64,000 nucleotides of DNA from NCBI GenBank assembly GCA_021298655.1, contig JAJTFK010000001.1, forward strand, positions 47,906 through 111,905. Direction: 5' to 3'. The notes below the pieces were generated by a model. That model worked only from the letters and a program-made list of their open reading frames with translations, made no database searches and was not told where the DNA came from. Origin of the DNA: Cryomorphaceae bacterium. Its GTDB lineage: Bacteria > Bacteroidota > Bacteroidia > Flavobacteriales > Schleiferiaceae. Position numbers and translations under genes: made by a program. The number at the start of each line of letters is the position of its first letter. Within the stretch, counting starts at the first letter, position 1. Shown in pieces: positions 53,430 through 62,189 of this stretch.

Positions 53430-55628
53430 ATGAAGCATTTCGTATCCCTTTTCGCCTTGGCGCTCGGATTCACCGCAGCCGCCCAGACCTACTACCCTAT
53501 TACGACGCTGCAGTACGTTTCGCCGTCGCAGCTGGCTGCCTGCAAGGACTCGTCGGGCTTCGAAGGCCAAATTGTCAAAACCGTGGGTATTGTCGTGACG
53601 CCCGGCAACGTTTCGGAGGTTCCGTCGGGCTCGGTACAGGGCGGACACCGTCCCTTCTTCTTCATCGTCGACACCGCAGCCCAAGGTGCGGCGGGGCCGT
53701 TTCGCGGCATGGAAGTGATGGGGGTCTACACCAACGCGCAGAACCAGCTGGTGACACTGCCCAACGTCGAATACCTCATGCCCGGCGACCTCATTCAGTT
53801 CATTGGAAAGGTTTCGACCTTCAATAACGGAACCCAACTCGAGGCGACCAGCGCCAGCTCCATGACCATCTTGGGCACTCGCCCCATTCCGACGCCGGCC
53901 GTGGTTCCCGTCGGCGCACTCAACGACGCGCAGCGAATCAACATTCCGACCACCGGCGAGCAGTGGGAAAACGCCTTTGTGGATTTCCAAAACGTAACGG
54001 TCACCGAAGTCATCTTGTTTGGGGGAAACCGCGCCAGCTTCAACGTGGTCGACGCCAACGGCAACAAAATCAACGTTTCGGACCGCTTCCTCGCGCAAAA
54101 ATTGCCCAGCTACCAGACCGTTAATCCCGCATCGCCGCAAACCACCGGTCAGTTTGTTCCGCCGGTACCGGGCACCTTCTACAGCAGCCTCAAGGGCATG
54201 GTGCGCCACGACGGCAACGGCTGCTTCACCGCCGGCGGAACCCGTGGCTACGAGCTGAATCCCTTTGCCGCCTCGCACTACCAAATCGCGTACGCGCCGC
54301 CCTACATCAGCAACTTCGAGCGCGATCCGATGATTCCGACGCCCAACCAAAGCCCGGACCTGACCTGCAACATCACCGATTTTGACGGTACGGTAGACTC
54401 GGTTCATGTGTTCTACACCACCAACGCGAGCCTCCAGCCCACGCAATTCACCAAGGCCGTGATGCCGCTCGTAGCGGGTTCGACCGACGAGTACGCCTTC
54501 AGCCTGCCCAATGCGGCCAACGGGACCCAAATGCGCTACTACATTCGCGCCAAAGACGACGACGGCAACGTATCGTACTACCCGACTACGCCGGTAGGTC
54601 AGGCCCAACCCAACGTAGACTACTACACGGTGCGCACTGGAGGAATGAAGGTCTACGACGTACAGTACACCCAAGCTTCCAACGGCAATTCGCCCTACCT
54701 GGGCAAGACGGTGACCCTCAAGGGCTTCGTGACCGCGTCGACCAAGCCCTACGACCTCGGCTACCTCTACATTCAGGACGCCGACGGCGGACCCTGGAGC
54801 GGCATCTGGTGTGTGGGCTCGGGCATCACGCAGTTCTTCCGCGAAGAGGAAGTGCAGGTTACCGGTTTGGTTGAAGAGTACTTCGGCATGACGCGGTTAA
54901 ACGTTTCGACCATTTCGCGCACGGGACAGCGCCGCGTTTTAACGGCCTCCGTGCTGAATCCGAGCGACAGCGCCAGCAAGTGGAACTGGGGTTGGGAGGC
55001 CCACGAAGGCTGCTACGTACGCCTTCAAGATCCCAATGCGGCCAAACTGCGCATCACCAACCCCAACTTGGGCTTTGGGGACTACGCGGTATCGCAAGCG
55101 CCGGGCGCCGGCTACTGGCGCCGCACCCTCGTCATGGCCGGCCGCCAATCGGCCACGGCCTTCGGCTCGCTGTACGTTCAGCTCGTGAGCGACCTGCAGT
55201 ACGACACCATTGACGGCGAAATGATGGTGGACCCGATTCAAACCTCCGACACCATGACCATGGATGCCGTTGAGGGTATTCTGTTCTACGGATTCAGCAA
55301 CTTCCGCGTGCTGCCGCGCAACAACGACGACTTTGTGGGCATCAACGTCAACCTGGATTCCACGGCGCTCCCCAAATCCACGGTCGGCATCGCCGAAGCC
55401 AGCGGATCGATGCTGCGCAGCTACCCGAACCCCACCGAAGACGTTCTGGTGCTGGATGGCCCGGCCGGAGCCTGGGTGCTGCGCGACCTCCAAGGGCGGA
55501 CGGTGATGCAGGGCAGGCGGAACGCCGGCTCAAGCCAAATTGACCTTAGTGCGCTGGCCGCGGGAACCTACCTGCTGACGCTCGACGCCGAGGGACGACG
55601 TCAAACCTACCGCGTCGTTAAGCGCTAA
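53430..55628 (+). CDS. Secreted multidomain protein with T9SS type A sorting domain
   Basis: 732 residues with a signal peptide (MKHFVSLFALALGFTAAAQ). Two regions look like OB-fold domains (PGDLIQFIGKVSTFNNGTQL at about 110-130 and TVTLKGFVTASTKPYDLGYL near 430), separated by an Fn3-like segment. The C-terminal sorting domain is clear: SYPNPTEDVLVLDG then LSALAAGTYLLTLDAEG and TYRVVKR. The gene begins two bases after the previous stop. The function is unknown; the domain mix resembles extracellular nuclease-associated or adhesin-like proteins. Confidence 0.8.
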   Translation: MKHFVSLFALALGFTAAAQTYYPITTLQYVSPSQLAACKDSSGFEGQIVKTVGIVVTPGNVSEVPSGSVQGGHRPFFFIVDTAAQGAAGPFRGMEVMGVYTNAQNQLVTLPNVEYLMPGDLIQFIGKVSTFNNGTQLEATSASSMTILGTRPIPTPAVVPVGALNDAQRINIPTTGEQWENAFVDFQNVTVTEVILFGGNRASFNVVDANGNKINVSDRFLAQKLPSYQTVNPASPQTTGQFVPPVPGTFYSSLKGMVRHDGNGCFTAGGTRGYELNPFAASHYQIAYAPPYISNFERDPMIPTPNQSPDLTCNITDFDGTVDSVHVFYTTNASLQPTQFTKAVMPLVAGSTDEYAFSLPNAANGTQMRYYIRAKDDDGNVSYYPTTPVGQAQPNVDYYTVRTGGMKVYDVQYTQASNGNSPYLGKTVTLKGFVTASTKPYDLGYLYIQDADGGPWSGIWCVGSGITQFFREEEVQVTGLVEEYFGMTRLNVSTISRTGQRRVLTASVLNPSDSASKWNWGWEAHEGCYVRLQDPNAAKLRITNPNLGFGDYAVSQAPGAGYWRRTLVMAGRQSATAFGSLYVQLVSDLQYDTIDGEMMVDPIQTSDTMTMDAVEGILFYGFSNFRVLPRNNDDFVGINVNLDSTALPKSTVGIAEASGSMLRSYPNPTEDVLVLDGPAGAWVLRDLQGRTVMQGRRNAGSSQIDLSALAAGTYLLTLDAEGRRQTYRVVKR

Positions 55629-55641
55629 GTCGCAACCCAGC

Positions 55642-57099
55642 ATGCGTCGGTTCCTGGATTACGTCCGCCAAGGTTTTGCTGCGCCCCTCGGGTCCCTCGG
55701 GCTCGCGGCGGCCGTGGCCGTGGCCGCAGGCTGTGATCCCGGAACCCCCGTCGCGAACCAGCTCCCCGAGACCCGTATGTCGGTGGACCGCATCGACCGC
55801 ACCGGGCCCGATCGCCTCAATTCGGTGGTCAAGCTCGCCTGGTTTGGCAGCGACGCCGACGGCTACGTGGTGGCCTACGAGCTGCGCGTAGGCGACGGCC
55901 CCTGGGTGCGCACGGAGTTGACCGACAGCACGCTGGTACTGGGCATCCCCGCCGGGCAGGATACGGCCGACTTGGTGGTGGAAGTCCGCGCCATCGACAA
56001 CGAAGGCGGAACCGACGATTCGCCCGCGCGCCTGGTGGTCCCCATCAAAAACACGCCTCCCGCGGCGGAATTTTTGACCGCAACCTTCCCCGACGTGCCC
56101 GTGTGGAATGCGGTGACGTTTCAGTGGTTCGCCGACGACCCCGACGGAGCCGGCAGCATCACCGACGTCGAACTGCGCGTGAACGGCGGCACCTGGCGGC
56201 CCATTGACCCCAATCAAAAACTCGTCAGCCTGGTGCTGACGGCGAGCGGCGCCACCACGCTGTACTACGGTAACCAAGAGGCTTCGGCGGCCAACTGGGG
56301 TTACGCCCTGGACACCGCAGCTCCCAGCCTGCTGGAAGTGCGTGCCCGCGATCTGGCGGGAGCTTGGTCCGAGCCCGATACGGCGCCCCTCGTTACCGTG
56401 AAGATGCCGCAATCCGAGGTGCTCGTGGTGGCCAGCCACAGCGCAGCCGCCGACCAAGCTTGGTCCGACGACCTCAGCGCCCTGGGGCTGAACTACGACC
56501 TGCTCGACCTGCTGAGCAGCAGCGGCGCGGCGCGGCCTCGGTCGTGGAATCCAGGGTTTCGCCACACCCTGCGCGGCTACGAGGCCGTGGTCGTCTACAC
56601 CGCCTCGTCGGTGATGCTCGACCCCCAGACCGGCCTGACCAAGTTGCCCCTGGCCCACATGGCTCCGGCCATCCAGCGCTTTGGCGAGGCCGGCGGACGG
56701 GTGTTGGTTAGTGCTTCCTTCAGTTCAACCTCGGATTTGACCGACCTCGTGGGCACCTTTCCCATTGACGGCCTGGTAGCGAGCACCGGCCAGGTGCGCT
56801 TGGCCACGGACTCCGCCCTGGTGGCCCAGCAATCCGGCTACCCGAACCTGAAATCCACGAACGTGCTGATTGGCCTGACGCCCATGGTGGCCAGCGCCGA
56901 CGCCGAAGTACTCTACCGCGGACAGCTGAGCAAGCTTTCGGGCTGGCAGGGCGACAACCTGATGGGCGTACTCCGCCGCAAGCAGGGCGCCGTACAGAGT
57001 GTGTTTTTGTCGTTTGACCTGCACCGCCTCGACGGCCAAAATGCGCAGCTGCGGCGCGACCTTCTTCAAAAAGTTCTGATCAATGAATTCGGCCTCTAA
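55642..57099 (+). CDS. Lipoprotein with Fn3-like and flavodoxin-like regions
   Basis: 485 residues. A lipoprotein signal ends at the AAGC lipobox (Cys31). Residues 40-250 have two Fn3/Ig-like repeats that mention aspartate-rich turns (WFGSDADGYVVAYELRV, WFADDPDGAGSITDVELRV). From about residue 255 an alpha/beta region starts (SEVLVVASHSAAADQAWSDD, YEAVVVYTASSVM), similar to glutamine-amidotransferase-like or ThuA-type folds, but no catalytic triad is evident. Its end overlaps the TonB receptor gene by 17 bases. Function unknown. Confidence 0.72.
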   Translation: MRRFLDYVRQGFAAPLGSLGLAAAVAVAAGCDPGTPVANQLPETRMSVDRIDRTGPDRLNSVVKLAWFGSDADGYVVAYELRVGDGPWVRTELTDSTLVLGIPAGQDTADLVVEVRAIDNEGGTDDSPARLVVPIKNTPPAAEFLTATFPDVPVWNAVTFQWFADDPDGAGSITDVELRVNGGTWRPIDPNQKLVSLVLTASGATTLYYGNQEASAANWGYALDTAAPSLLEVRARDLAGAWSEPDTAPLVTVKMPQSEVLVVASHSAAADQAWSDDLSALGLNYDLLDLLSSSGAARPRSWNPGFRHTLRGYEAVVVYTASSVMLDPQTGLTKLPLAHMAPAIQRFGEAGGRVLVSASFSSTSDLTDLVGTFPIDGLVASTGQVRLATDSALVAQQSGYPNLKSTNVLIGLTPMVASADAEVLYRGQLSKLSGWQGDNLMGVLRRKQGAVQSVFLSFDLHRLDGQNAQLRRDLLQKVLINEFGL

Positions 57100-59920
57100 G
57101 CTGCTCCTACTCCTGGCCTGGCTGCTGAGCTTGGGCGCGGCGGCCCAGCGCTTGGGTACGCTGCGCGGAAGCGTGCGCGACGCCGAAACCGGCGAGGAAC
57201 TTCCGGGCGCCGGGGTGAGCCTGGTCGGCACCTACCTCAACGCGGTCACCGACGTCAACGGAAACTTTGTGCTGCCCAAGGTTCCGGTGGGAGAATTCAG
57301 CGTCAAGGTCCAGATGATGGGCTACGGAACCAAGCAAATCAACGGCGTCCGCGTCACCATTGGCCAAACGACGACGCTACAGGTCAAGCTTTCAAGCGAC
57401 ATCAACGAACTGCAAACCGTCACCGTGGTGGGCAAGAAGACCGCCGTCGACCTCGAGCGGGCGGGCAGCGAACGCGTAATTGGCACCGACGAACTCCGCC
57501 AAATGAACGTGCGCAACGTCGAAGACGCCGTCGCAACCCAAGCCGGCGTAGTCAAAACGACCGACGGCCTGCAAATTCGCGGCGCGCGGGTCTACGAAAC
57601 CGAATACCTCGTCGACGGAATCAGCGCCCAAGACCCCCTGGCCGGAACCGGATTCGGCGTGAACGTGCAGTCGTCGGCAATCCAGAGCATTCAGGTGACC
57701 ACCAGCGGCGCGAGCGCGGAATTCGGGGGCGGATCCAGCGGCGTGGTGAGCACCCAAATCCGCGAGGGCGGCGACAAACTCGAGGTTTCGGGTCGCCTTC
57801 AGCGCGACTACCTGGCCCGGCCCACGGCGGCGAGCAGCTTTTTTACCGACCGCGGCGAGGCGACTCTGGCCACGCCGATTCCATTTACCAAAAAGCGCGT
57901 GACCCTGTTTACCAGCGCTTCCTTTGATTTAAGCGATACCTACTTCCCCAACGTAGCCAAGCAGCTGCACTCGTCGCTGTTTAAGGCCAACGACTCGCTC
58001 TGGGCACCCCGCCAAGACAACCAATGGTCGCACTCGCTCAAGCTGGGTTGGCGGGCTTGGAAGGGCGGAAAATTCACGCTTTCGAACCAGCACTCGCTCA
58101 ACATCAACCAAAACACGCGCAGCCTTCAAATTGTGGGCCTGGACGCGCTGCTGACGCCGGGCTACCAGTACATCCGCTCCAAAGACCTGGACCGCGCGAC
58201 GACCTACACCCACCACTCCAACCTCACGGTGCTCGGATTTCAGCAGGTCTTTGGCCCGAAATGGGGCATGAGCGTCAACGCCGGTCGCCTGTTTACCAAC
58301 CTTCGGGCGGACGCCAACGGCCGGCCGTTCCGCCAAGAAACGGTGGACGAAATCCTCGACGAGGCCAACATCATTTCCTACCCGGTTAGCGTGTTTAACC
58401 CGGGTGATCCGTCGGGCACCGTGTACATACGGCCCGGAGACGGACTCTACAACAACGGCGGAATTGCGCCGACCTGGCACGACCACTACGTCGAGGAGTA
58501 CACCCTGCGACTCAAGGCCAACTACTACCCGACCGGCGGCGTGCACAAGATTGCCTTCGGTACCGAGAACCAGTGGAACGAGTTTCAGTGGGTCGACGTC
58601 ACGGCACCCTGGGTCGGCGCGCCGATCAAGCTCAACGACAGCACCTTCACGGAATCCATTTCCATTGGCTCGTCCAACGACATTTGGAAGGCCCGTCCGC
58701 GCGAATTCGGCACGTTCATCGAGGACCGCATCACCTACAAAGGCCTTCAAGCTACCCTGGGGATGCGCCTGAACATGTGGGCGCCGGGCACCTTCGCCGA
58801 CGACGCCATCGCCAACCCCAATTCCCCGGTGGTCGATGCCGTGCGCGCCGACTACCTCAGCAAAACGATTCCGTTGGCCGGGCTGCGCTGGAAGGCCCGC
58901 CTGCTGCCGCGCCTCGACGTGACCTTCCCGGTGACGCCCAACCACGTGCTCTACTTCAACTACGGCCACAGCATGCGCCTGCCCCACCCGCGCTTTTTGT
59001 ACGCCGGTCTGGACCCCGTGTACCAGGACCGGAGCTTCCTGAGCTTCTTGGGCAACCCCAACCTGGACCCCGAAGTGAACGTGGCCTACGAGGTGGGCTA
59101 CAAGGCGGCCTTTAGCCGCAGCTTTGGGGTTACGCTCAGCGCCTACAATTCCAACCGCTTCGACTACATCGTTTCTCGGCGGGTGTTTGTGCTCGACGCC
59201 ACCGGCCGTCCGGTGACCAAAACCATGTACATCAACCAGGACTACGCCCGCATTCAGGGCGTCGAACTGGGGGTGGAATGGCAGCTTTCCAAGTACCTGC
59301 GTTGGGTCGCCAACTCGTCGCTGCAGTCGGCGCGCGGAAAATCCAACAGCGCCCGCGAATCGGCCCTGCAAATCGAGCAAAACGGCGAAGTTCCGCTCAG
59401 CCGCGAGCAATTTTTGGCCTGGGACCGCCCGTGGAACCTCAATTCCAGCTGGTTTTTCCAGGCCGACACCTCGCTGCGCGTTTTCGGAATCCCGCTGCGC
59501 GGCTTGGGCGGATTCCTGCAGTACCGCGGCTCGGCCGGCTACCGCTACACGCCCCAAACCTTCGTTGGGACCAACGACTTGGGCCGACCGCAGTACGCGA
59601 TTCAGGTCAGCGAATTCCTCACCAAGTTGGGCACCCCCTGGCACACCTGGGACGCCCGCCTGACCTACGACCTGGCCACCAAAAAAGGCCGTGGCGTGCA
59701 GTTTTCGCTGGACGTGCTCAACCTGTTTAACCGGTTAAACGCGCAACTGATTAATCCGGTGACCGGCCGCGCCTACGAATACGGCGACGACGTGCCCAAC
59801 ACCTGGCGCGATCCGCGTCCGCAGTTCAACGGCCCGCAAGAGCGCGGACTCGACCCCCGCGACCCGTCGCGCTACAGCCCGCCCCGTCAAATCCTCTTTG
59901 GCTTCCAATTCAAGCTGTGA
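57083..59920 (+). CDS. TonB-dependent receptor with carboxypeptidase-regulatory-like N-domain
   Basis: 945 residues. Signal peptide (MNSASKLLLLLAWLLSLGAA), an Ig-like carboxypeptidase-D-regulatory domain (LRGSVRDAETGEELPGAGVS, about 25-115), a plug domain (VEDAVATQAGVVKTTDGLQI, then YLVDGISAQDPL), and a long barrel ending in a Phe-rich IlFGFQFKL-like strand. TonB-dependent receptors import iron complexes, vitamins or glycans, but in Bacteroidota some act in surface protein display. No SusD partner is present, so it is not a standard Sus-type glycan importer. Its stop shares one base with the PorV-like ATG. Confidence 0.9.
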   Translation: MNSASKLLLLLAWLLSLGAAAQRLGTLRGSVRDAETGEELPGAGVSLVGTYLNAVTDVNGNFVLPKVPVGEFSVKVQMMGYGTKQINGVRVTIGQTTTLQVKLSSDINELQTVTVVGKKTAVDLERAGSERVIGTDELRQMNVRNVEDAVATQAGVVKTTDGLQIRGARVYETEYLVDGISAQDPLAGTGFGVNVQSSAIQSIQVTTSGASAEFGGGSSGVVSTQIREGGDKLEVSGRLQRDYLARPTAASSFFTDRGEATLATPIPFTKKRVTLFTSASFDLSDTYFPNVAKQLHSSLFKANDSLWAPRQDNQWSHSLKLGWRAWKGGKFTLSNQHSLNINQNTRSLQIVGLDALLTPGYQYIRSKDLDRATTYTHHSNLTVLGFQQVFGPKWGMSVNAGRLFTNLRADANGRPFRQETVDEILDEANIISYPVSVFNPGDPSGTVYIRPGDGLYNNGGIAPTWHDHYVEEYTLRLKANYYPTGGVHKIAFGTENQWNEFQWVDVTAPWVGAPIKLNDSTFTESISIGSSNDIWKARPREFGTFIEDRITYKGLQATLGMRLNMWAPGTFADDAIANPNSPVVDAVRADYLSKTIPLAGLRWKARLLPRLDVTFPVTPNHVLYFNYGHSMRLPHPRFLYAGLDPVYQDRSFLSFLGNPNLDPEVNVAYEVGYKAAFSRSFGVTLSAYNSNRFDYIVSRRVFVLDATGRPVTKTMYINQDYARIQGVELGVEWQLSKYLRWVANSSLQSARGKSNSARESALQIEQNGEVPLSREQFLAWDRPWNLNSSWFFQADTSLRVFGIPLRGLGGFLQYRGSAGYRYTPQTFVGTNDLGRPQYAIQVSEFLTKLGTPWHTWDARLTYDLATKKGRGVQFSLDVLNLFNRLNAQLINPVTGRAYEYGDDVPNTWRDPRPQFNGPQERGLDPRDPSRYSPPRQILFGFQFKL

Positions 59921-60927
59921 TGCGGCGCGCTACCTTCCTCATTTTGTGGTCGCTAACGCTTGCGGCTGGCGCGCAGTGGCTCCCCAGCTACGGCGGCGAG
60001 CGCGCGGGCCAGGCTTCCTACAGCTTTTTGAAGTCGGACTACCACATCGCCTCGGCCGCCATGGGCTCCGTGGGCAGCGTTTTGGGTGGCGACGCGCGCA
60101 GCTTGGGCTACAACCCCGCCGGTTTAGCGCGAACCAAGGGCTTCAGCGCCGCCTTCGCGAGCCTGGGCAACGGCAGCGGACTCGAACAGGGCTCGGCCTT
60201 CGTCGCCAACAAGGTGCGCAACCGCAGTGCCGCCTGGGGTCTGGGCATCCAGCGCCTGCAAACCGGAGCCTACGAAGAGCGGACCGAATTCCGCCCACAG
60301 GGAACCGGCCGCCTGCTGTACGACGCCCAAACCGCCGTGCTGGTAACCTACGCCCAGCAGCTGACGGAGCAATTCCAAATGGGCGTAACGCTTAAAGCGC
60401 TGAACGAAAGCTACAGTGCCGGCTATTCCGGGTGGGGCGCGGCCGCCGACGTGGGCTTTCAGTACCACCTTCGCGAAGAAGGCCTTCGCTTCGCCGTCGT
60501 GCTCCGCAACTTTGGTGCGCCCGTTTCGCTGCGCGGAACGTCTTGGGCCGTGGCCTACAACCGCGACTCGCTGTCGTCGCTGGAGTCCGCCAACCTGCCC
60601 ACCGAATTCGCCATCGGCATCCACTACCGCGCGATGGAACGCGGCAAGCACCACCTTGACCTGGCTGCCCAACTCGTGCACCCGAGCGACAACGCCGAGA
60701 ACTACCGAGCGGGTCTCGAATACCGCTACGCCGACCAGCTGTTTCTGCGCAGCGGAATCATGCTCAACCAAGCCGGACAGCCCTTTCCTACGATGGGGCT
60801 CGGTGTTGCCCAGCAGCTCGGCAGAACCCAAGCTCTTCTGGACCTAAGCGTGCAGCCCACCAACGGCATGGGCACCTGGACCTCGATTGGGCTCACCCTC
60901 ATTCCGCAAAAAACCCCGTCAAAATGA
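59920..60927 (+). CDS. PorV/PorQ-like outer-membrane protein
   Basis: 335 residues from the ATG at 59920, which overlaps the receptor stop (TGATG); a GTG at 59917 is also in frame. Signal peptide MRRATFLILWSLTLAAGA, then a FadL-like barrel with the PorV/PorQ hallmark AMGSVGSVLGGDARSLGYNP. PorV-type proteins shuttle or bind T9SS cargo at the outer membrane. Placed next to sorting-domain proteins, it may be a dedicated partner for this operon's cargo; inference. Confidence 0.85.
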   Translation: MRRATFLILWSLTLAAGAQWLPSYGGERAGQASYSFLKSDYHIASAAMGSVGSVLGGDARSLGYNPAGLARTKGFSAAFASLGNGSGLEQGSAFVANKVRNRSAAWGLGIQRLQTGAYEERTEFRPQGTGRLLYDAQTAVLVTYAQQLTEQFQMGVTLKALNESYSAGYSGWGAAADVGFQYHLREEGLRFAVVLRNFGAPVSLRGTSWAVAYNRDSLSSLESANLPTEFAIGIHYRAMERGKHHLDLAAQLVHPSDNAENYRAGLEYRYADQLFLRSGIMLNQAGQPFPTMGLGVAQQLGRTQALLDLSVQPTNGMGTWTSIGLTLIPQKTPSK

Positions 60928-62123
60928 CGAAGTACCCCGCTTTTGCCGCGCTGGCCCTCGGACTCAGTCTGAGCAGCTGCGAAGACTACTTCGGCAGCAA
61001 AACCGACCTCGACTTCATTGAGGTGCCCAACTACGGCATCCGCGAAATCGCGTATGTGCCCATTCAACCGGCCTTTGACGGCTTTGTGCACCCCACCGAC
61101 CTCTGCATCGGCTTTGACGAACTCATCTACGTCGTCGACGCCGGAACCGAAGAAATCATCTGCCTCGACGAGTCCGGGGCGGAGCAGGGACGGTTTGGGG
61201 TTCCGGGCGTGAAGTCCGTGCGCATGGACCGCCGCCTCGACCTGCTCGCCATTGGCACCCACGACACCACGATCAACAACGTAGCCTACACCTTGCCCGC
61301 GATCTACCGAATCAACCAAACGGGTACAAGCGGCTACGGCCTGGATTACGCGCGAATCGTCCACAAAACGGTGCACCCGTTTTACTTCAAATCCACGTTT
61401 TCTACGGGCGACGCCAACGCGGAATTTGGGCAAATTGCGGTGCTCGCGAGCGCCGACCCGGCACTCAACAACCGCTACTACGTGACCCGCCGCGGAACCA
61501 TCAGCAACAACGCCAATCAGGGTCCGGACCAGGCCGTCGTGCTCTTTGATGCCAACGACGCCTACGTTTCACCCATCAGCGTGACCACTTCGGCCGGACT
61601 GTTCACCAACTACTTTAAGGCACCTCAAGGCATTGTTGGATTCGCCCAACCGCCCCAGCTCACGGCCCGAGCGGGCGACGATTTTTGGTTTACATCCCTC
61701 GACGCCAACCAAGAAATCCGCGTGCAGCAGATCAACCTCGTCGAAACCCAATTCGGCGCCGACTACAAACCCGGAGTGGCCATTCCCAATCCCGACCGAA
61801 CCGACCGCTGGATTGGCCAGCCCGGCCTGTTTGAGCGCCCGGTCGGCATGGCCATGGCCGGCGACCAAACGCGCTACCTCTTCGTGGTCGACGAAGCCAA
61901 GGACTCCGTATTTCAGTTCACGGCCAACGGGCTCGAGGGCATTCCCCCGCCCCCGGCCAGCGGCGAAACACGCTACGCCAAGGTTTCCTTTGGCGGACGC
62001 GGAACCGGCCCCATGCAGTTCAACGGCCCCGTTGCCGTGGGCTACTGGCGCAACATCCTTTACGTGGTCGACGCCGGCAACGGACGGGTCAGCCGGTTTA
62101 AAAACACCTTAGACTTCGAATAA
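60924..62123 (+). CDS. NHL-repeat-like lipoprotein
   Basis: 399 residues. Lipoprotein signal MTKYPAFAALALGLSLSSC (Cys19). The rest resembles an NHL/6-bladed beta-propeller: repeated VHPTDLCIGFDELIYVVDAG, LIYVVDAGTEEIICLDES, and the last repeat FNGPVAVGYWRNILYVVDAG. Such propellers are often protein-protein or ligand-binding platforms at the cell surface. The ATG overlaps the PorV-like stop by four bases; last gene of the unit. Confidence 0.82.
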   Translation: MTKYPAFAALALGLSLSSCEDYFGSKTDLDFIEVPNYGIREIAYVPIQPAFDGFVHPTDLCIGFDELIYVVDAGTEEIICLDESGAEQGRFGVPGVKSVRMDRRLDLLAIGTHDTTINNVAYTLPAIYRINQTGTSGYGLDYARIVHKTVHPFYFKSTFSTGDANAEFGQIAVLASADPALNNRYYVTRRGTISNNANQGPDQAVVLFDANDAYVSPISVTTSAGLFTNYFKAPQGIVGFAQPPQLTARAGDDFWFTSLDANQEIRVQQINLVETQFGADYKPGVAIPNPDRTDRWIGQPGLFERPVGMAMAGDQTRYLFVVDEAKDSVFQFTANGLEGIPPPPASGETRYAKVSFGGRGTGPMQFNGPVAVGYWRNILYVVDAGNGRVSRFKNTLDFE

Positions 62124-62156
62124 CGTTTAGCTAACACCTAGCCCGCGCTTTGGGGG

Positions 62157-62164
62157 TACCTTTG
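62157..62164 (+). promoter_or_regulatory. -7 promoter element TACCTTTG (62190 gene)
   Basis: TACCTTTG, 25 nt before the ATG at 62190, starts a new transcription unit after the seven-gene operon. Confidence 0.55.
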
Positions 62165-62189
62165 CCAAAGCACTCACTCAGAATTGACC

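Noticed and set aside
57929..59644. 571-codon open frame on the minus strand opposite the TonB-dependent receptor
   Set aside because: Antisense shadow of a well-supported receptor gene; composition is low in typical motifs and no start signal is present.
50021..62123. Polysaccharide utilisation locus (SusC/SusD type)
   Set aside because: There is a TonB-dependent receptor but no SusD-like lipoprotein and no glycoside hydrolase, sulfatase or polysaccharide lyase.
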